Below, one piece after another: positions 18,112 to 27,714 of a stretch of 64,000 nucleotides of DNA. The position numbers and the translations under genes are program-made. The notes beneath the pieces are model-generated. The model had not been told where the DNA came from, made no database searches, and was given only the letters and a program-made list of their open reading frames with translations. The DNA is from Paradesertivirga mongoliensis (GTDB lineage Bacteria; Bacteroidota; Bacteroidia; Sphingobacteriales; Sphingobacteriaceae), in contig NZ_JAFMZO010000003.1 of the NCBI RefSeq assembly GCF_024436395.1, positions 868,001-932,000 of the forward strand. Direction: 5' to 3'. The first letter of the stretch is position 1. Each line of letters starts with the position of its first letter.

Positions 18112-19860
18112 TTATACCCGAAGCTTCAACGATTTTTCCGAGGCCCCGGGACCATAAATCACCGGTTTAGTGGCTTTACTTATATCGCCGCCATCTACTG
18201 TTACTCGGGCGCTGCTGCCCTCCAGCTTCATAAAGGCCCGTGCCGGGCTCAATAAGCGGGTGCCGGCGAACAATACCTCGCTGCTATTTACCATCCGGAT
18301 CGTAGATTCAGCTTCAGCACTCCCCTGCACACTTAAATTCGAAACAGCCGCATCGTGCACGTTATCGAAAACTATCGCGGATCGTGCTTCGGCATTTTGG
18401 TACTCAAAGCGGACATTTTGCAGCGTCAAGCCTTTCACATTCCGGGCATACATCCCATAGGCCGGCGGACCAGAAGGTTCAGGATCCCAGACCGTAAAAT
18501 ACTCTCTGGCCGTTTGAGGGATATCACGTTTTGCAGCCAGTTCTTTGGAGCCGCCGCCCGCGTAGGTAATATGCACATCGGTAAAGCTTACGTTTTCAAT
18601 AAAATTATTACCCAGGGCATTTAAGGTAATGCAACTAAACTGTTCGCCGGGATAAACTTTAACATCGAAAGGAATATCAGGGTGATTAACAGGCGTAGAC
18701 ACTACGGTAGCCCGGATGCCATTAAAAGTAATATTTCTAACAAATGACTCCTCAGCCGGTTGGTTCTCCGCATGGGCTGCGCCGGTACTTCTGTTGGCAC
18801 TTCCGCTGAAGCCGATACCGATTGGCCCCGTTACGTTTCTCATGATAATATTGGAGAAGGTGAGGTTTTCGAGGCGCGCCCGTCCCGAACTGATCTTTAT
18901 CGGACACCCATAGGTTTCATAGATCAGGCAGTTGGAAACTGCAATATTCTGAGCTTCACCTCCGCCAAAACGAAAAATTGACCAGCGCGTACTAAATGAG
19001 CAATTGGTAACGGTAACGAATTGGTTGCTGCCAAATAAAGCGCAGGCATCGTCCTGGCACCTGACATCACAGTTGGTAATATGAACATATTTGCAGCTGT
19101 TGAAGTGGAAACCATCGTTATTTTTGTTTACACGATTATAGATGCGGATTCCGTCGATATTTACCTGTTCGCAGTGCAGAATGCGGAAGCAGTGATAGGC
19201 GCTTTTCGTAAAAAACGTATCACGCAAAAGCAGGTTATTACATTTGTAAAAAATCACCAGGTGGGGCCGGTCAAAATAACCACCGCCCGGAGAATTAGGG
19301 CCCGTATTATCGCCCTGACCCGTATAAAAAGCCACGCCATTTCCGTCTATGGTTCCTCGCCCTTCAATCGATATGTTATCAGCATTCGCGGCATAGAGCA
19401 GAACGATGTTCCCGTTCCCTTCAGGAACTCCCTTTCCGGCCCGGTAATCCTTTTTATCAGGGCTTCCTAATAGTCTCCCTTGTGTGGAGAGATGAAGAGC
19501 AACGTTGCTTTTTAGTTCTATTGTCCCGATAACAAAGCTTCCTGCCGGAACCAAAACCATGCCCCCGCCATCTTTAGTGCAGGCATCGATTGCCTGCTGG
19601 ACAGCTACTGTATCCAGCGTTTTGCCATCGCCTTTGGCGCCAAAATCTTTGATATTATACACTTTAGCGCCAGAATTCGCATCGGCAGAATTCTGGACAA
19701 AAGACTGAGCTGCCAGAGCCGGGCTTGCCATCACGCTGGCCCCTACCGCGGCTATCGCCGGAAAGGAAACTCTACCTAACCATTGTCTCCGGGATAGCGC
19801 ATCGCTCACAACTGAACTCTTTTCTTGTCCATTCTCAAGTTCCTGGGGTGTTTTCTTCAT
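18112..19860 (-). CDS. Tat-exported GH28-like beta-helix protein with altered active-site motifs
   Basis: The N-terminus carries a twin-arginine signal (SRRQWLGRVSFPAIAAVGAS, about 23-42), so export of a folded protein is expected. The GH28/polygalacturonase-like helix begins at NIKDFGAKGDGKTLDT. Canonical GH28 motifs are NTD, GDD, GHG and RIK. Here I see NNDGFHF (247-253), CQDDAC with Asp270 and Asp271, then STRWSIFRFGGGEAQ (290-304) in place of the GHG block, and CPIK (319-322) in place of RIK. The acidic residues are kept, but the usual histidine and arginine are not. It may be an exo-enzyme or act on a different pectic linkage. It is the last gene of the minus-strand run from 27310, 46 bp after the GH43-like gene. 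Confidence 0.85.
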   Translation of the reverse strand: MKKTPQELENGQEKSSVVSDALSRRQWLGRVSFPAIAAVGASVMASPALAAQSFVQNSADANSGAKVYNIKDFGAKGDGKTLDTVAVQQAIDACTKDGGGMVLVPAGSFVIGTIELKSNVALHLSTQGRLLGSPDKKDYRAGKGVPEGNGNIVLLYAANADNISIEGRGTIDGNGVAFYTGQGDNTGPNSPGGGYFDRPHLVIFYKCNNLLLRDTFFTKSAYHCFRILHCEQVNIDGIRIYNRVNKNNDGFHFNSCKYVHITNCDVRCQDDACALFGSNQFVTVTNCSFSTRWSIFRFGGGEAQNIAVSNCLIYETYGCPIKISSGRARLENLTFSNIIMRNVTGPIGIGFSGSANRSTGAAHAENQPAEESFVRNITFNGIRATVVSTPVNHPDIPFDVKVYPGEQFSCITLNALGNNFIENVSFTDVHITYAGGGSKELAAKRDIPQTAREYFTVWDPEPSGPPAYGMYARNVKGLTLQNVRFEYQNAEARSAIVFDNVHDAAVSNLSVQGSAEAESTIRMVNSSEVLFAGTRLLSPARAFMKLEGSSARVTVDGGDISKATKPVIYGPGASEKSLKLRV

Positions 19861-19906
19861 GTTGTTTTAAGTGCTGTGCGAGTCGATAAGCTTCGCGGTA
19901 AAAGCA

Positions 19907-20914
19907 TCACAAAAATTTAGGGCTGGGTGCGTTAAAATAAAATTTCGGCACTTTGTATTTGTTCACAGGGTTTACCTCAATCCACGACTGTTCTTTCCCC
20001 TCGGCATCCTGCGTTAAGCAAGAAGTAAAAAAAGCCGTTACTCTACCCCTTTTATCCGTGAAAACGAAAGGCCGCTCACGCCGTCTGAAAGTGCGACTGG
20101 TGCCATCGTCGTATTCCACCGTTTTGGTATAAACCGATTCTTTAGAAACCAAATGATAATTTATTCCATCGCTCGAATAATATTGTGCGCCGTTTTTATT
20201 GATGCCCGTTGCATCTCCCGTAAAATCACTCAAAATCACGTTGTACTGCTTTTTAGACCACCAGATAGTGGGGTCTTCGAGCTGATTCTGACCGGGCAGC
20301 AAATTATTCCCGTTGTTAAGAAGCGTATACTTTTGATTAAAGGCGGGTGCTGTATAAGCCTGGGCAATGCGGATATTGCTCACTGACTTCCTCCCGAAAA
20401 CGTATACACTGCCATTCTTTTTTATTAAAGGAGCGGGATTAGAAAACGGCATAGGCAATGTATCAACCCGTTTCCAGGGACCAGTTATCGAAGAACTATA
20501 AGCGTATCCCGTTTCATTGGCGGAAGAAATATAATACAGCACAAACGTTTTACCCGACTTTACAATTTTGGGATTGTGCGCCCGGTCGTTATCCCAAAAG
20601 CCTTCTCTTTTTTGAAGTACTACTTCACGAAAATTGTAAGGCCCATATAGATTATCAGACTCTGCTCTTACTATCTCTGAATATTTCGTCCAGCCTCCCA
20701 GCCCGTATTGCTCTGGCCAGCGCGAAGCAAACATGTGATACATCTTTCCAACCTTTATTACTGTAGGGCACCAGAGGATGTAACCAGCCATTTTAAAGCC
20801 GCCATTTTTCACAGCGGGTTTTATCGCATCCCTGAGAGTTTGAGAATACCCCGATAGAGGCAAGCATAAAACTGCCATTGCGACAAAGAAAGAGATGCGT
20901 AGTTGTTGAACCAT
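19907..20914 (-). CDS. Secreted five-bladed beta-propeller glycosidase-like protein (GH43/GH117 type)
   Basis: A 335-residue exported protein whose signal peptide ends near SGYSQ. The blade-like repeats WCPTVIKVGKMYHMFASRWP, AHNPKIVKSGKTFVLYYIS, SNPAPLIKKNGSVYVFGR and LEDPTIWWSKKQYNVI follow the pattern of GH43 and related clans F/J propellers: an acidic or polar residue, a hydrophobic strand, then Y-Y or Y-H. I cannot fix the family. The first blade has C-P-T where GH43 normally has a catalytic D-P. By context it may remove arabinose or galactose side chains from pectin. It lies between the DUF4955-type gene (59 bp upstream) and the Tat-exported GH28 gene in the same run. Confidence 0.65.
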   Translation of the reverse strand: MVQQLRISFFVAMAVLCLPLSGYSQTLRDAIKPAVKNGGFKMAGYILWCPTVIKVGKMYHMFASRWPEQYGLGGWTKYSEIVRAESDNLYGPYNFREVVLQKREGFWDNDRAHNPKIVKSGKTFVLYYISSANETGYAYSSSITGPWKRVDTLPMPFSNPAPLIKKNGSVYVFGRKSVSNIRIAQAYTAPAFNQKYTLLNNGNNLLPGQNQLEDPTIWWSKKQYNVILSDFTGDATGINKNGAQYYSSDGINYHLVSKESVYTKTVEYDDGTSRTFRRRERPFVFTDKRGRVTAFFTSCLTQDAEGKEQSWIEVNPVNKYKVPKFYFNAPSPKFL

Positions 20915-20973
20915 TCCGAACAGTTAAATTTTCTAAAGCGCAGTATAAATTAGTCAAAGCATTGGCTGCGATT

Positions 20974-22518
20974 CTATCTGGATGCCGCAGCGATATTTTT
21001 TCCTGTTAACCTAAACTGTAATTGTGCCTCAAATAAAGATTTAGGGAATACTGTTTCATTAAACATGATGTTCATGCCAGTGTTGTCGAACGTAACTTTA
21101 GTATCCGCCTGGAAACCTACCAGGATCGGACTGGCCATAGTATAATTCCTGCGGCGCTCCATATCCCAGAAATTATAGTGGAAGTCTCTGGATGAACTGT
21201 GTCGGAAGTTCCAGAATACCATTTGATGCCCATGATGCGGATGGCCAGCTTCCGGGCCGCCCAGATTACTAAAAATGCCGCCATGGATATCATCAAAAAG
21301 CGTTGCATAAGGCTGCCCTCCATGACTGTCGAAATGCTGATCTTTGCCCAGGGTACTTTGAGTGACCACCGTACCGGCGGCACTGTATCCTGTTCCCGCG
21401 CCATGGTGCTGAGACCCATTAAAACTGCATTTCTTAACCAGCACACCATAGCCGGTACGGGCATGAAATGAAGTGTGTCCTTTCTTGCCATTAAAGGTTA
21501 CATTTTCGATGGTGATACCATACCCTGCTCTACAGAAGATACCATCGTTCCAGTCAGAAAAAACACAGTTTCTTACCCAGGAATTTTTGGCGTATTCCAT
21601 ACCGATCGCCATATAGGCGTTATCGTGAATAGCGTTTTTATGATGTACAAACTCTTCGGGATAATTTTTCCAGTTACTGCTAAACAAGATATCTTCCACA
21701 CCGCATTCTTCGATAGCGTTGAAGGTATAAAGCTCAAAAGGTGCCGAGTTGACCAGCCTCACATCAATGTGAAGAGGGTTTTTAAACTTTATTTTATTGC
21801 CATTTATACTTTCGATGGTGTGAATCTCCGCAATTTGCATTCCTCCATTCGGGCCGAAAAGCCGCGTCCATTGCGATTTAAGTTGGAGCGGGGCAAAGTA
21901 CAGTCGTGTAAACTCTTCGCTGCGATGACGAAGTACTACATCCTGGCCAACACGTAGCCGGGAAGCATCCGCCACCTCGACCACGAAACTTTCGCGAGCG
22001 GCATCTTTGGTAAGGATTGTGAGCTTCTCTGATTTATTCTCTTCCGCTTTGAACAAAATAGAGCGGTTATTAACCCACATATTCGCTTGGTATATTTCGG
22101 TTCCCCCGGCGCCAGATCCTGCGCCTTTCAGCACAATGTTGCTTTTTGTTACGCGAATCTGCTTTCTATTATTTGTGTCGGCTGAAAGCAGAAACTTCCC
22201 AGCCGGAAAAAACACTATCCCTCCACCGGGGTTCTGTTCCGCAGCAGCTATAGCTGCCTGAATTCCTGCTTCGTCGGATCTATGGTCGTTAGGAAGTGCT
22301 CCAAAATCGGTTACCTTAAAGTGTTTTCTCTTCGATAAGTCTGGTATAGCCTCTTCAGAAAAGTGATAACCCGCATATGAAAAATCGGGCAAAATTGGTG
22401 TTTTACCGTTCTTTTTTGAGTCCACAAAATCTTGCCAGATGGGTAACACCTTTTGTGCGTTTACTGTCAGACTACTTACAGCAATCAAAGTAAATAGCAC
22501 TATGCTTTTTCTCGTCAT
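20974..22518 (-). CDS. Secreted DUF4955-type beta-helix protein
   Basis: An exported 514-residue protein with signal MTRKSIVLFTLIAVSSLTVNAQ. It begins with PDFSYAGYHFSEEAIPD, then KVTDFGALPNDHRSDEAGIQ and GGGIVFFPAGKFLLS, the Pectate_lyase_3 signature. The C-terminal part has His-rich loops (QHHGAGTGYSAAG, DQHFDSHGGQPYA, EAGHPHHGHQMVFW) and ends with the DUF4955-like FPKSLFEAQLQFRL. Such proteins are common in Bacteroidota pectin loci, but I know of no firmly established activity. The dense histidines could bind metal or serve in lyase chemistry; that is conjecture. It is 15 bp downstream of the GH28-like gene and shares its operon. The protein at 13685-15214 has a similar opening. Confidence 0.75.
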   Translation of the reverse strand: MTRKSIVLFTLIAVSSLTVNAQKVLPIWQDFVDSKKNGKTPILPDFSYAGYHFSEEAIPDLSKRKHFKVTDFGALPNDHRSDEAGIQAAIAAAEQNPGGGIVFFPAGKFLLSADTNNRKQIRVTKSNIVLKGAGSGAGGTEIYQANMWVNNRSILFKAEENKSEKLTILTKDAARESFVVEVADASRLRVGQDVVLRHRSEEFTRLYFAPLQLKSQWTRLFGPNGGMQIAEIHTIESINGNKIKFKNPLHIDVRLVNSAPFELYTFNAIEECGVEDILFSSNWKNYPEEFVHHKNAIHDNAYMAIGMEYAKNSWVRNCVFSDWNDGIFCRAGYGITIENVTFNGKKGHTSFHARTGYGVLVKKCSFNGSQHHGAGTGYSAAGTVVTQSTLGKDQHFDSHGGQPYATLFDDIHGGIFSNLGGPEAGHPHHGHQMVFWNFRHSSSRDFHYNFWDMERRRNYTMASPILVGFQADTKVTFDNTGMNIMFNETVFPKSLFEAQLQFRLTGKNIAAASR

Positions 22519-22533
22519 TTTTTAACCGTTTCT

Positions 22534-24129
22534 TTAATTTTTTACAGACGCTGCAGATGTAACCTCCGCTGATTTTACAACCTTCTGCTTAACCGCCGAA
22601 ATATCATTGTCCGCCAGCTTAATTCCTTTACTGCCTGCACCTTCAATCCGTACAAAAGCCTCAGCGCCACCTTTTATATCGTTGTCTTTGATCACTGCGC
22701 CATCCACATTTTCCAAACGAATAATGGCCTCTGCGTTATTCGTTTCCGGGATCTCCCAGCCCTCAACCAGTACGTCCATTCCGTCTTCTATTATCAAAAC
22801 CGGCCGCACATCATTAGTCGCAAGATTAAATTTAATATTTTTTAGTTTTAAGCCCTTTACATGCCTGGCCCAAACACCATAGGCCGGTACACGAGGTCCA
22901 AAAGTCTTAACTTCAGGATACTGATCAATAGCTTCGGGAACAATATGGCGGGCATGTTCTGCGCTACCACCGCCTGCCAGACTTATTTCAATATTCTCTA
23001 GCGTAAGATTAGTGATGTTATGACCGGGGACGCCAGTGATTAAAATTCCGGAGGGCGGCATTAGTTGGGCATTTGCAGAAGCCTTCGCCTTTACATTTTT
23101 AATCAGCACATTCTCAAAAATTCCGGTTTGCTGCTTTGTATCCTGTCCTTTGCGAAAAACGCTAAGCCTTGAACCGAGACGGAACAGCATTGGCGTTCTT
23201 ACATCGTCCATCGTAATATCAGAAATCTCAACATTTCGCAAATGAGCCCCATCTACTGTGAGCAATTTTATACCGCCATTTTTAGTATCGTAGATATAGC
23301 AGTTAGAAATTTTGATGTTTTCGAAAGGCGCCATCGATTCGGTGCCCATTTTAATACCTGCCTGATTACTTTTAAGGCGCATTCCGGTTACCACAATATC
23401 TCTGTTAGCCATTTTACTAGAGGTGGTTTTGAACACCAATGCATCATCCCCACTTACCACGTCACAGTTTTTAATACGCACATCCTGGCAGCCATCTATC
23501 CCAATCCCATCATTATGGGCTACACCTACACTCATAATTTTCACATTTTCGATCCGCACTTGCATGCTCTGGAAATAATGCGAGGTCCAGGCGCCAGCAT
23601 ACTTTAAGGTTACATCTTTCACATTGACCCCGGTGCAGCGAACTATCCTCAAAAGAAAGGGCCTTAAACCCCAGCGCTGGCCTTCGGGGCGCGTGTCTGT
23701 TTCGATATGTTTTGCTTTTAATGCAGAACCCTGACCATCGATGGTTCCCTCGCCTTCAATACCGATATTCCTGGCATCTACCGCCACCACCAAAGCCCAT
23801 CCCACATCAATACCTAAACCTTCTGTGAAGGGATCAAGATTACGATAATCCTTCAAATGAATGCTGCCAAGTAAAACAGCGCCCTTCTTAAAATGAAGCG
23901 TCACGTTGTCTTTCAAAACAATGGTTCCGGAGAGAAAAGTACCGTCCGGAAAAAACACCTTGCCGCCACCGGCTTTATGACAGGCATCTATTGCGTTTTG
24001 AATGGCATGGGTATTTAGCGTAGTTCCATCAGCTATCGCGCCATATTTTGTAATATCAAAATCTGCTGCCCGCGTCAAAGCCGAAAATGCCAGCGTAAGT
24101 GTGAGAACTATGAATTTTAGATACGTCAT
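22534..24129 (-). CDS. Secreted GH28-family (polygalacturonase-like) protein
   Basis: The 531-residue beta-helix protein has a signal peptide ending near ALTRAAD. Pectin-type domain markers are DITKYGAIADGTTLNT, GGGKVFFPDGTFLSGTI and GIEGEGTIDGQG. GH28 active-site positions: Asn206-Asp207 in AHNDGIGID, Asp228-Asp229 in VSGDDALVFK, then SNQAGIKMGTES (254-265) where GHG is expected, and GGIK (285-288) in place of RIK. Two or three catalytic acids are thus retained while the canonical histidine is absent, as in the Tat-exported paralogue downstream. It should act on galacturonan or rhamnogalacturonan oligomers, probably from the chain end. It is 30 bp after the GH29 gene and 15 bp before the DUF4955-type gene. 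Confidence 0.88.
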   Translation of the reverse strand: MTYLKFIVLTLTLAFSALTRAADFDITKYGAIADGTTLNTHAIQNAIDACHKAGGGKVFFPDGTFLSGTIVLKDNVTLHFKKGAVLLGSIHLKDYRNLDPFTEGLGIDVGWALVVAVDARNIGIEGEGTIDGQGSALKAKHIETDTRPEGQRWGLRPFLLRIVRCTGVNVKDVTLKYAGAWTSHYFQSMQVRIENVKIMSVGVAHNDGIGIDGCQDVRIKNCDVVSGDDALVFKTTSSKMANRDIVVTGMRLKSNQAGIKMGTESMAPFENIKISNCYIYDTKNGGIKLLTVDGAHLRNVEISDITMDDVRTPMLFRLGSRLSVFRKGQDTKQQTGIFENVLIKNVKAKASANAQLMPPSGILITGVPGHNITNLTLENIEISLAGGGSAEHARHIVPEAIDQYPEVKTFGPRVPAYGVWARHVKGLKLKNIKFNLATNDVRPVLIIEDGMDVLVEGWEIPETNNAEAIIRLENVDGAVIKDNDIKGGAEAFVRIEGAGSKGIKLADNDISAVKQKVVKSAEVTSAASVKN

Positions 24130-24159
24130 GCTATTTCCTGATCCTTAGTAATTATACGC

Positions 24160-25584
24160 CTAATCGAGTTCGCCCGTTTTCATTGCAGCACCGCCTTTTG
24201 CAGCTGTTGCCGAGAGTCTACCTTTTAGTTTAACTTTAATTACTGATGCTATTCCATCAGGTGCAACCGCCGGCAGTTCAAACAATACTCCCTCCTGGGA
24301 TACTTGCGATTTTACTTTGGTACTGCCGGATAGTAAACCCGCCGACTTTACCTTGTTAGTCAGACCGGGGACAAATAGCTTCCCATCTTTCGGCCAATTA
24401 AACACACTGAGGTATAATATGGTATTTTCTCCCTCAGGCTTCATGGTAATCCGGCCCCAATCCACAGACGCCAGGGGATTAGCTTTGGTAGCATAAATCG
24501 CTTCACTGTTCACTTTCATCCATTTGCCCACAGCTTTAAGCCTGTCGATGCTTTGCTGCGGAAAGGTTCCGTCGGGCTTAGGCCCTACATTCAGGAGGTA
24601 ATTGCCCCCTTTTGATGCAATATCAACCAGATTACGGATAAGCGTTTCTGTAGATTTCCAATTATTGTCGGAGGTTCTGTAACCCCAGGTCCCGTTCATG
24701 GTCATGCAGGTTTCCCAGTCGCTGCCATCGCCCTGTGCCGGAATTTTTTGCTCAGGTGTACGTGTATCCCCAGGAAAATTGGGGCGCTTTAAGCGATCAT
24801 TGGTAATAATGTGCGGCTGAAGCTTTAGTACTTCCTGAAGTTTTAAAGCCGCCTCATCCGTCATATTTGTGGGTGTGTCCCACCATAAAACCGCGATATC
24901 CCCATAATTAGTTAAGATCTCACGCACCTGAGGAACCGCAACGCGGTCTATGTATTGTGCAAAAGTTGCCGTTTCCTGAACGGGATCCCAATGTCCGCTA
25001 TGAGCTTTTGTATAAGCATCAATCTTTGCCGAATCCGGATTTGGCCACCCTTCTGCCATCACTTTTCTGGCAACAGAACCACCAGGATTACCCCAGTCTT
25101 GTGCCTGTGAATAATAGAACCCGAGTTTCATACCGTGTTTACGGCAGGCTTCTGCAAGCGGCTTCAATAAATCTTTTTTGTAAGGAGTCGCATCCATTAT
25201 ATCCCAATCGCTCGCCTTTGAATCAAAGAGAGCGAACCCGTCGTGATGTTTAGCTGTAATAACAATGTATTTCATACCCGCATCCTTCGCCATTTTAACC
25301 CATTCGTCGGCATTATAATTAACAGGATTAAACTGGCCGGCTATGGCTTTATATTCCGCCACCGGAACCTTCATCCGGTTCATGATCCACTCCGCTCCCC
25401 CGCGGGCCTGCTGATGCCCTTTGTATACACCGGCCATTTGAGCGTAGATACCCCAATGGATAAACATTCCGAAGCGAGCCTCGCGCCACCACTTCATTCG
25501 CTCATCTTTCGGAGTCTGATTTTGAGCAAAACCAGAACTTTGCATCAACAGCAAGATCGCGATAGCAAGCATTAATTTCTTCAT
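24160..25584 (-). CDS. Alpha-L-fucosidase, GH29
   Basis: Hydrolyses terminal alpha-L-fucosyl (or L-galactosyl) residues. The start at 25584 (MKKLMLAIAILLLMQSSGFAQ) gives a signal peptide; the frame extends 15 codons further upstream without support. GH29 blocks: FGMFIHWGIYAQMAGVYKG, YIVITAKHHDGFALFDS, MKLGFYYSQAQDWG, and the nucleophile motif AVLWWDTPTNM with Asp236. A C-terminal beta-sandwich follows from about 375. Position in a pectin-type operon suggests fucose on rhamnogalacturonan-II or xyloglucan side chains, which is inference. It lies 172 bp after GH27 and 30 bp before GH28. Confidence 0.92.
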   Translation of the reverse strand: MKKLMLAIAILLLMQSSGFAQNQTPKDERMKWWREARFGMFIHWGIYAQMAGVYKGHQQARGGAEWIMNRMKVPVAEYKAIAGQFNPVNYNADEWVKMAKDAGMKYIVITAKHHDGFALFDSKASDWDIMDATPYKKDLLKPLAEACRKHGMKLGFYYSQAQDWGNPGGSVARKVMAEGWPNPDSAKIDAYTKAHSGHWDPVQETATFAQYIDRVAVPQVREILTNYGDIAVLWWDTPTNMTDEAALKLQEVLKLQPHIITNDRLKRPNFPGDTRTPEQKIPAQGDGSDWETCMTMNGTWGYRTSDNNWKSTETLIRNLVDIASKGGNYLLNVGPKPDGTFPQQSIDRLKAVGKWMKVNSEAIYATKANPLASVDWGRITMKPEGENTILYLSVFNWPKDGKLFVPGLTNKVKSAGLLSGSTKVKSQVSQEGVLFELPAVAPDGIASVIKVKLKGRLSATAAKGGAAMKTGELD

Positions 25585-25756
25585 TTTATACGGGTATTTT
25601 GGGTTTAAAATTGATAAGCAACTAAGCAATAATTCTGCAGGTATTGGTCAGCCTCATTATCAAAAGATTCAACAATTTTGACATCAAAAGCTTCGCCGAA
25701 AAGCTTTACAGGAATAAACAAAATACATTATCTCCATAACTTGTCGCCCGCTTCTT

Positions 25757-27310
25757 TTATTCATCGGCCTTTCTGAGACTTATCAGAACTACACCATGTT
25801 TGTTCACGCTGGCAGGAAAGGAGTTTACAAAAGTTCCAAGATCTTTTTGACGCCACAAATCGCGTACAATGTATTTTCCTACAATGTTTAAGTCGGGCCA
25901 GCGCAGGGTGACCGTCGTCGTAGTATCGCCGGTATTAAATAGTCCTGCAGCAATTGAGCCGTTTTCAAGATCCTTCGCCATTATTCCGGTCTCTCCGCGT
26001 TTTGATATGGTCGTTGCCTGTAAACCCAGCGGATCTTGATTAACATCCAGAACCTCGTCGTTTGTTAGCAGGCTAATGGTGAATTCATCCAGTTTGGTAA
26101 GGTCGTTGCCCAACAAAAGTGGAACAGACATTAAAGCCCATGCGGAAACGTGAGTATATTGTTCATCCGGGGTAAGGCGTGTAGGTTTAGGTGTTTTGCC
26201 CCAGCCTACATAGCCCAGTATCATCATATCCGGATCGTTCCAATGGCCGGGGCGCGCATAAGGAGCCCATCGGTCCTGAGTAAACAGGCGCGCACTTAGA
26301 CTTTCCCAGGTGTCCCTGATATCACCTCCGGTGCGCCAGGCGTTGGAGACGGTCGACAGTTCTTTTATCGATCGGTATGGGGTACTGTTAGAAAGGCTGA
26401 AAATGATATCGCGGCCACTTTTCCTTAAAGCATCATACATCAGCTTTGTTTCGGGATATTCGATGGGATTCCAGTCGTATTTCAAATAGTCAAAGCCCCA
26501 TTTCGACCATTGCTTCGCATCGTTTTCAGCAAAAATATATTTACCGATGGCATACGGTATTTTTTTCTCGCGTCGGGGTACATTTACTTTTACAGGTTCG
26601 AAAGTACCTGCTGGATTCATAGCTGAACCGCCGATTCTGTGCGCGTAGGTCTCGATCCACGGCGAAGAATAAATACCGATTTTGAGACCCATGTTATGCA
26701 CCTCATGCACAAGCCCCGACATATCCGGAAAGCGGCTCGAATCGGGAAGTATAGCATTGAAGTCTCCTCCGCGTTTTCCCTGCCAGGCATCATCGATGTT
26801 CATATACGACCAACCGTGATTAATTAATCCGGAATTTACCATGGCTTTCGCATTTGCCATCACCGCCTCCTGAGAAACCCGGTCGCCATAAATATTCCAG
26901 CTGTTCCAGCCCATCGGAGGTGTCAGCGCGATTTTCTCTCCTACTACTATCTTAAACTGCCGGCTGGAACTGCCAATATTATTTTTCGCATGGAGATTAA
27001 TGGTATAAGCCCCTGCCTTCGTAATTGACCCGCTGAGTTTCCCGGTCAAGGCATCGAGAGTTACTCCCGCAGGCAAGTTAGTTGCCGAAAAAGTGATAGG
27101 CCGGGTACCTGTGGCTGTTACCGTAAAAACAATAGGGTGCTTAGGCCGTACTCCAAAAACTTTAGGTCCGGTTATTTTTGCAGCCGGCTGAGGCTTAGGC
27201 GTTAATATATATTTGCTGAGGGTATCCTGAGCCTTGGTTGCCACAGGATTGAAAACACTCATTAGCGCAACAAAGACAATAGTATAATTAAACAGTTTAT
27301 CTATTTTCAT
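25757..27310 (-). CDS. Alpha-galactosidase (or beta-L-arabinopyranosidase), GH27, with N-terminal Ig-like domain
   Basis: Exported protein of 517 residues. After the signal peptide comes a putative Ig-type He_PIG module (about 48-125; FSATNLPAGVTLDALTGKLSG). The GH27 barrel opens with LTPPMGWNSWNIYGD and contains NIDDAWQG, nucleophile Asp279 in YLKYDWN, acid/base Asp330 in RTGGDIRDTW, and GHWNDPDMM. The C-terminal beta-sandwich is present. It is the promoter-proximal gene of the six-gene minus-strand run down to 18112. GH27 also includes beta-L-arabinopyranosidases, and arabinose-rich pectin side chains would fit equally well. The divergent upstream region faces the lyase lipoprotein genes. 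Confidence 0.93.
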   Translation of the reverse strand: MKIDKLFNYTIVFVALMSVFNPVATKAQDTLSKYILTPKPQPAAKITGPKVFGVRPKHPIVFTVTATGTRPITFSATNLPAGVTLDALTGKLSGSITKAGAYTINLHAKNNIGSSSRQFKIVVGEKIALTPPMGWNSWNIYGDRVSQEAVMANAKAMVNSGLINHGWSYMNIDDAWQGKRGGDFNAILPDSSRFPDMSGLVHEVHNMGLKIGIYSSPWIETYAHRIGGSAMNPAGTFEPVKVNVPRREKKIPYAIGKYIFAENDAKQWSKWGFDYLKYDWNPIEYPETKLMYDALRKSGRDIIFSLSNSTPYRSIKELSTVSNAWRTGGDIRDTWESLSARLFTQDRWAPYARPGHWNDPDMMILGYVGWGKTPKPTRLTPDEQYTHVSAWALMSVPLLLGNDLTKLDEFTISLLTNDEVLDVNQDPLGLQATTISKRGETGIMAKDLENGSIAAGLFNTGDTTTTVTLRWPDLNIVGKYIVRDLWRQKDLGTFVNSFPASVNKHGVVLISLRKADE

Positions 27311-27714
27311 CTGATATAATTTGGTTTACAATTGGGAGATTTCTGCAAGAATACCGCTGTTGCATACTCTCAATACGAAACATTCCTATTCTCAAATATC
27401 TGCTTTAGCATTTGAAGAGATTATTCAGGATTACCTTAATACTATCTTGTACTAACATTCCGAAAATAAAAAGGGCATCCCCACAGCTTATCCAGACGCA
27501 TTTATATCCAAAAGGAGTTATACTCCTCACTACAAGCTAATTAAAGATAATAAATTGCCAAGAGGCTAACCTATTCCATTTTTAAATCCAACACTTTTGA
27601 ATAACCAATTATATACATCAGTTGTGATTAGCGTACAATTCCCGCCTCGTTTTAATCGCTAATTGTCTACCGTGTTTATAAGGATTAATTAATTAACCAA
27701 CAAATCATTAAATC
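27311..27714. promoter_or_regulatory. Divergent promoter region of the GH27 operon and the lyase lipoprotein operon
   Basis: This 404-bp AT-rich region has no supported gene. It must drive the minus-strand GH run and the plus-strand lipoprotein genes. I found no exact TAnnTTTG -7 element. The segment TTTGGTTTACAATTGG near 27320-27335 resembles part of the inverted repeat at 13473-13536, but this is weak. Confidence 0.4.
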
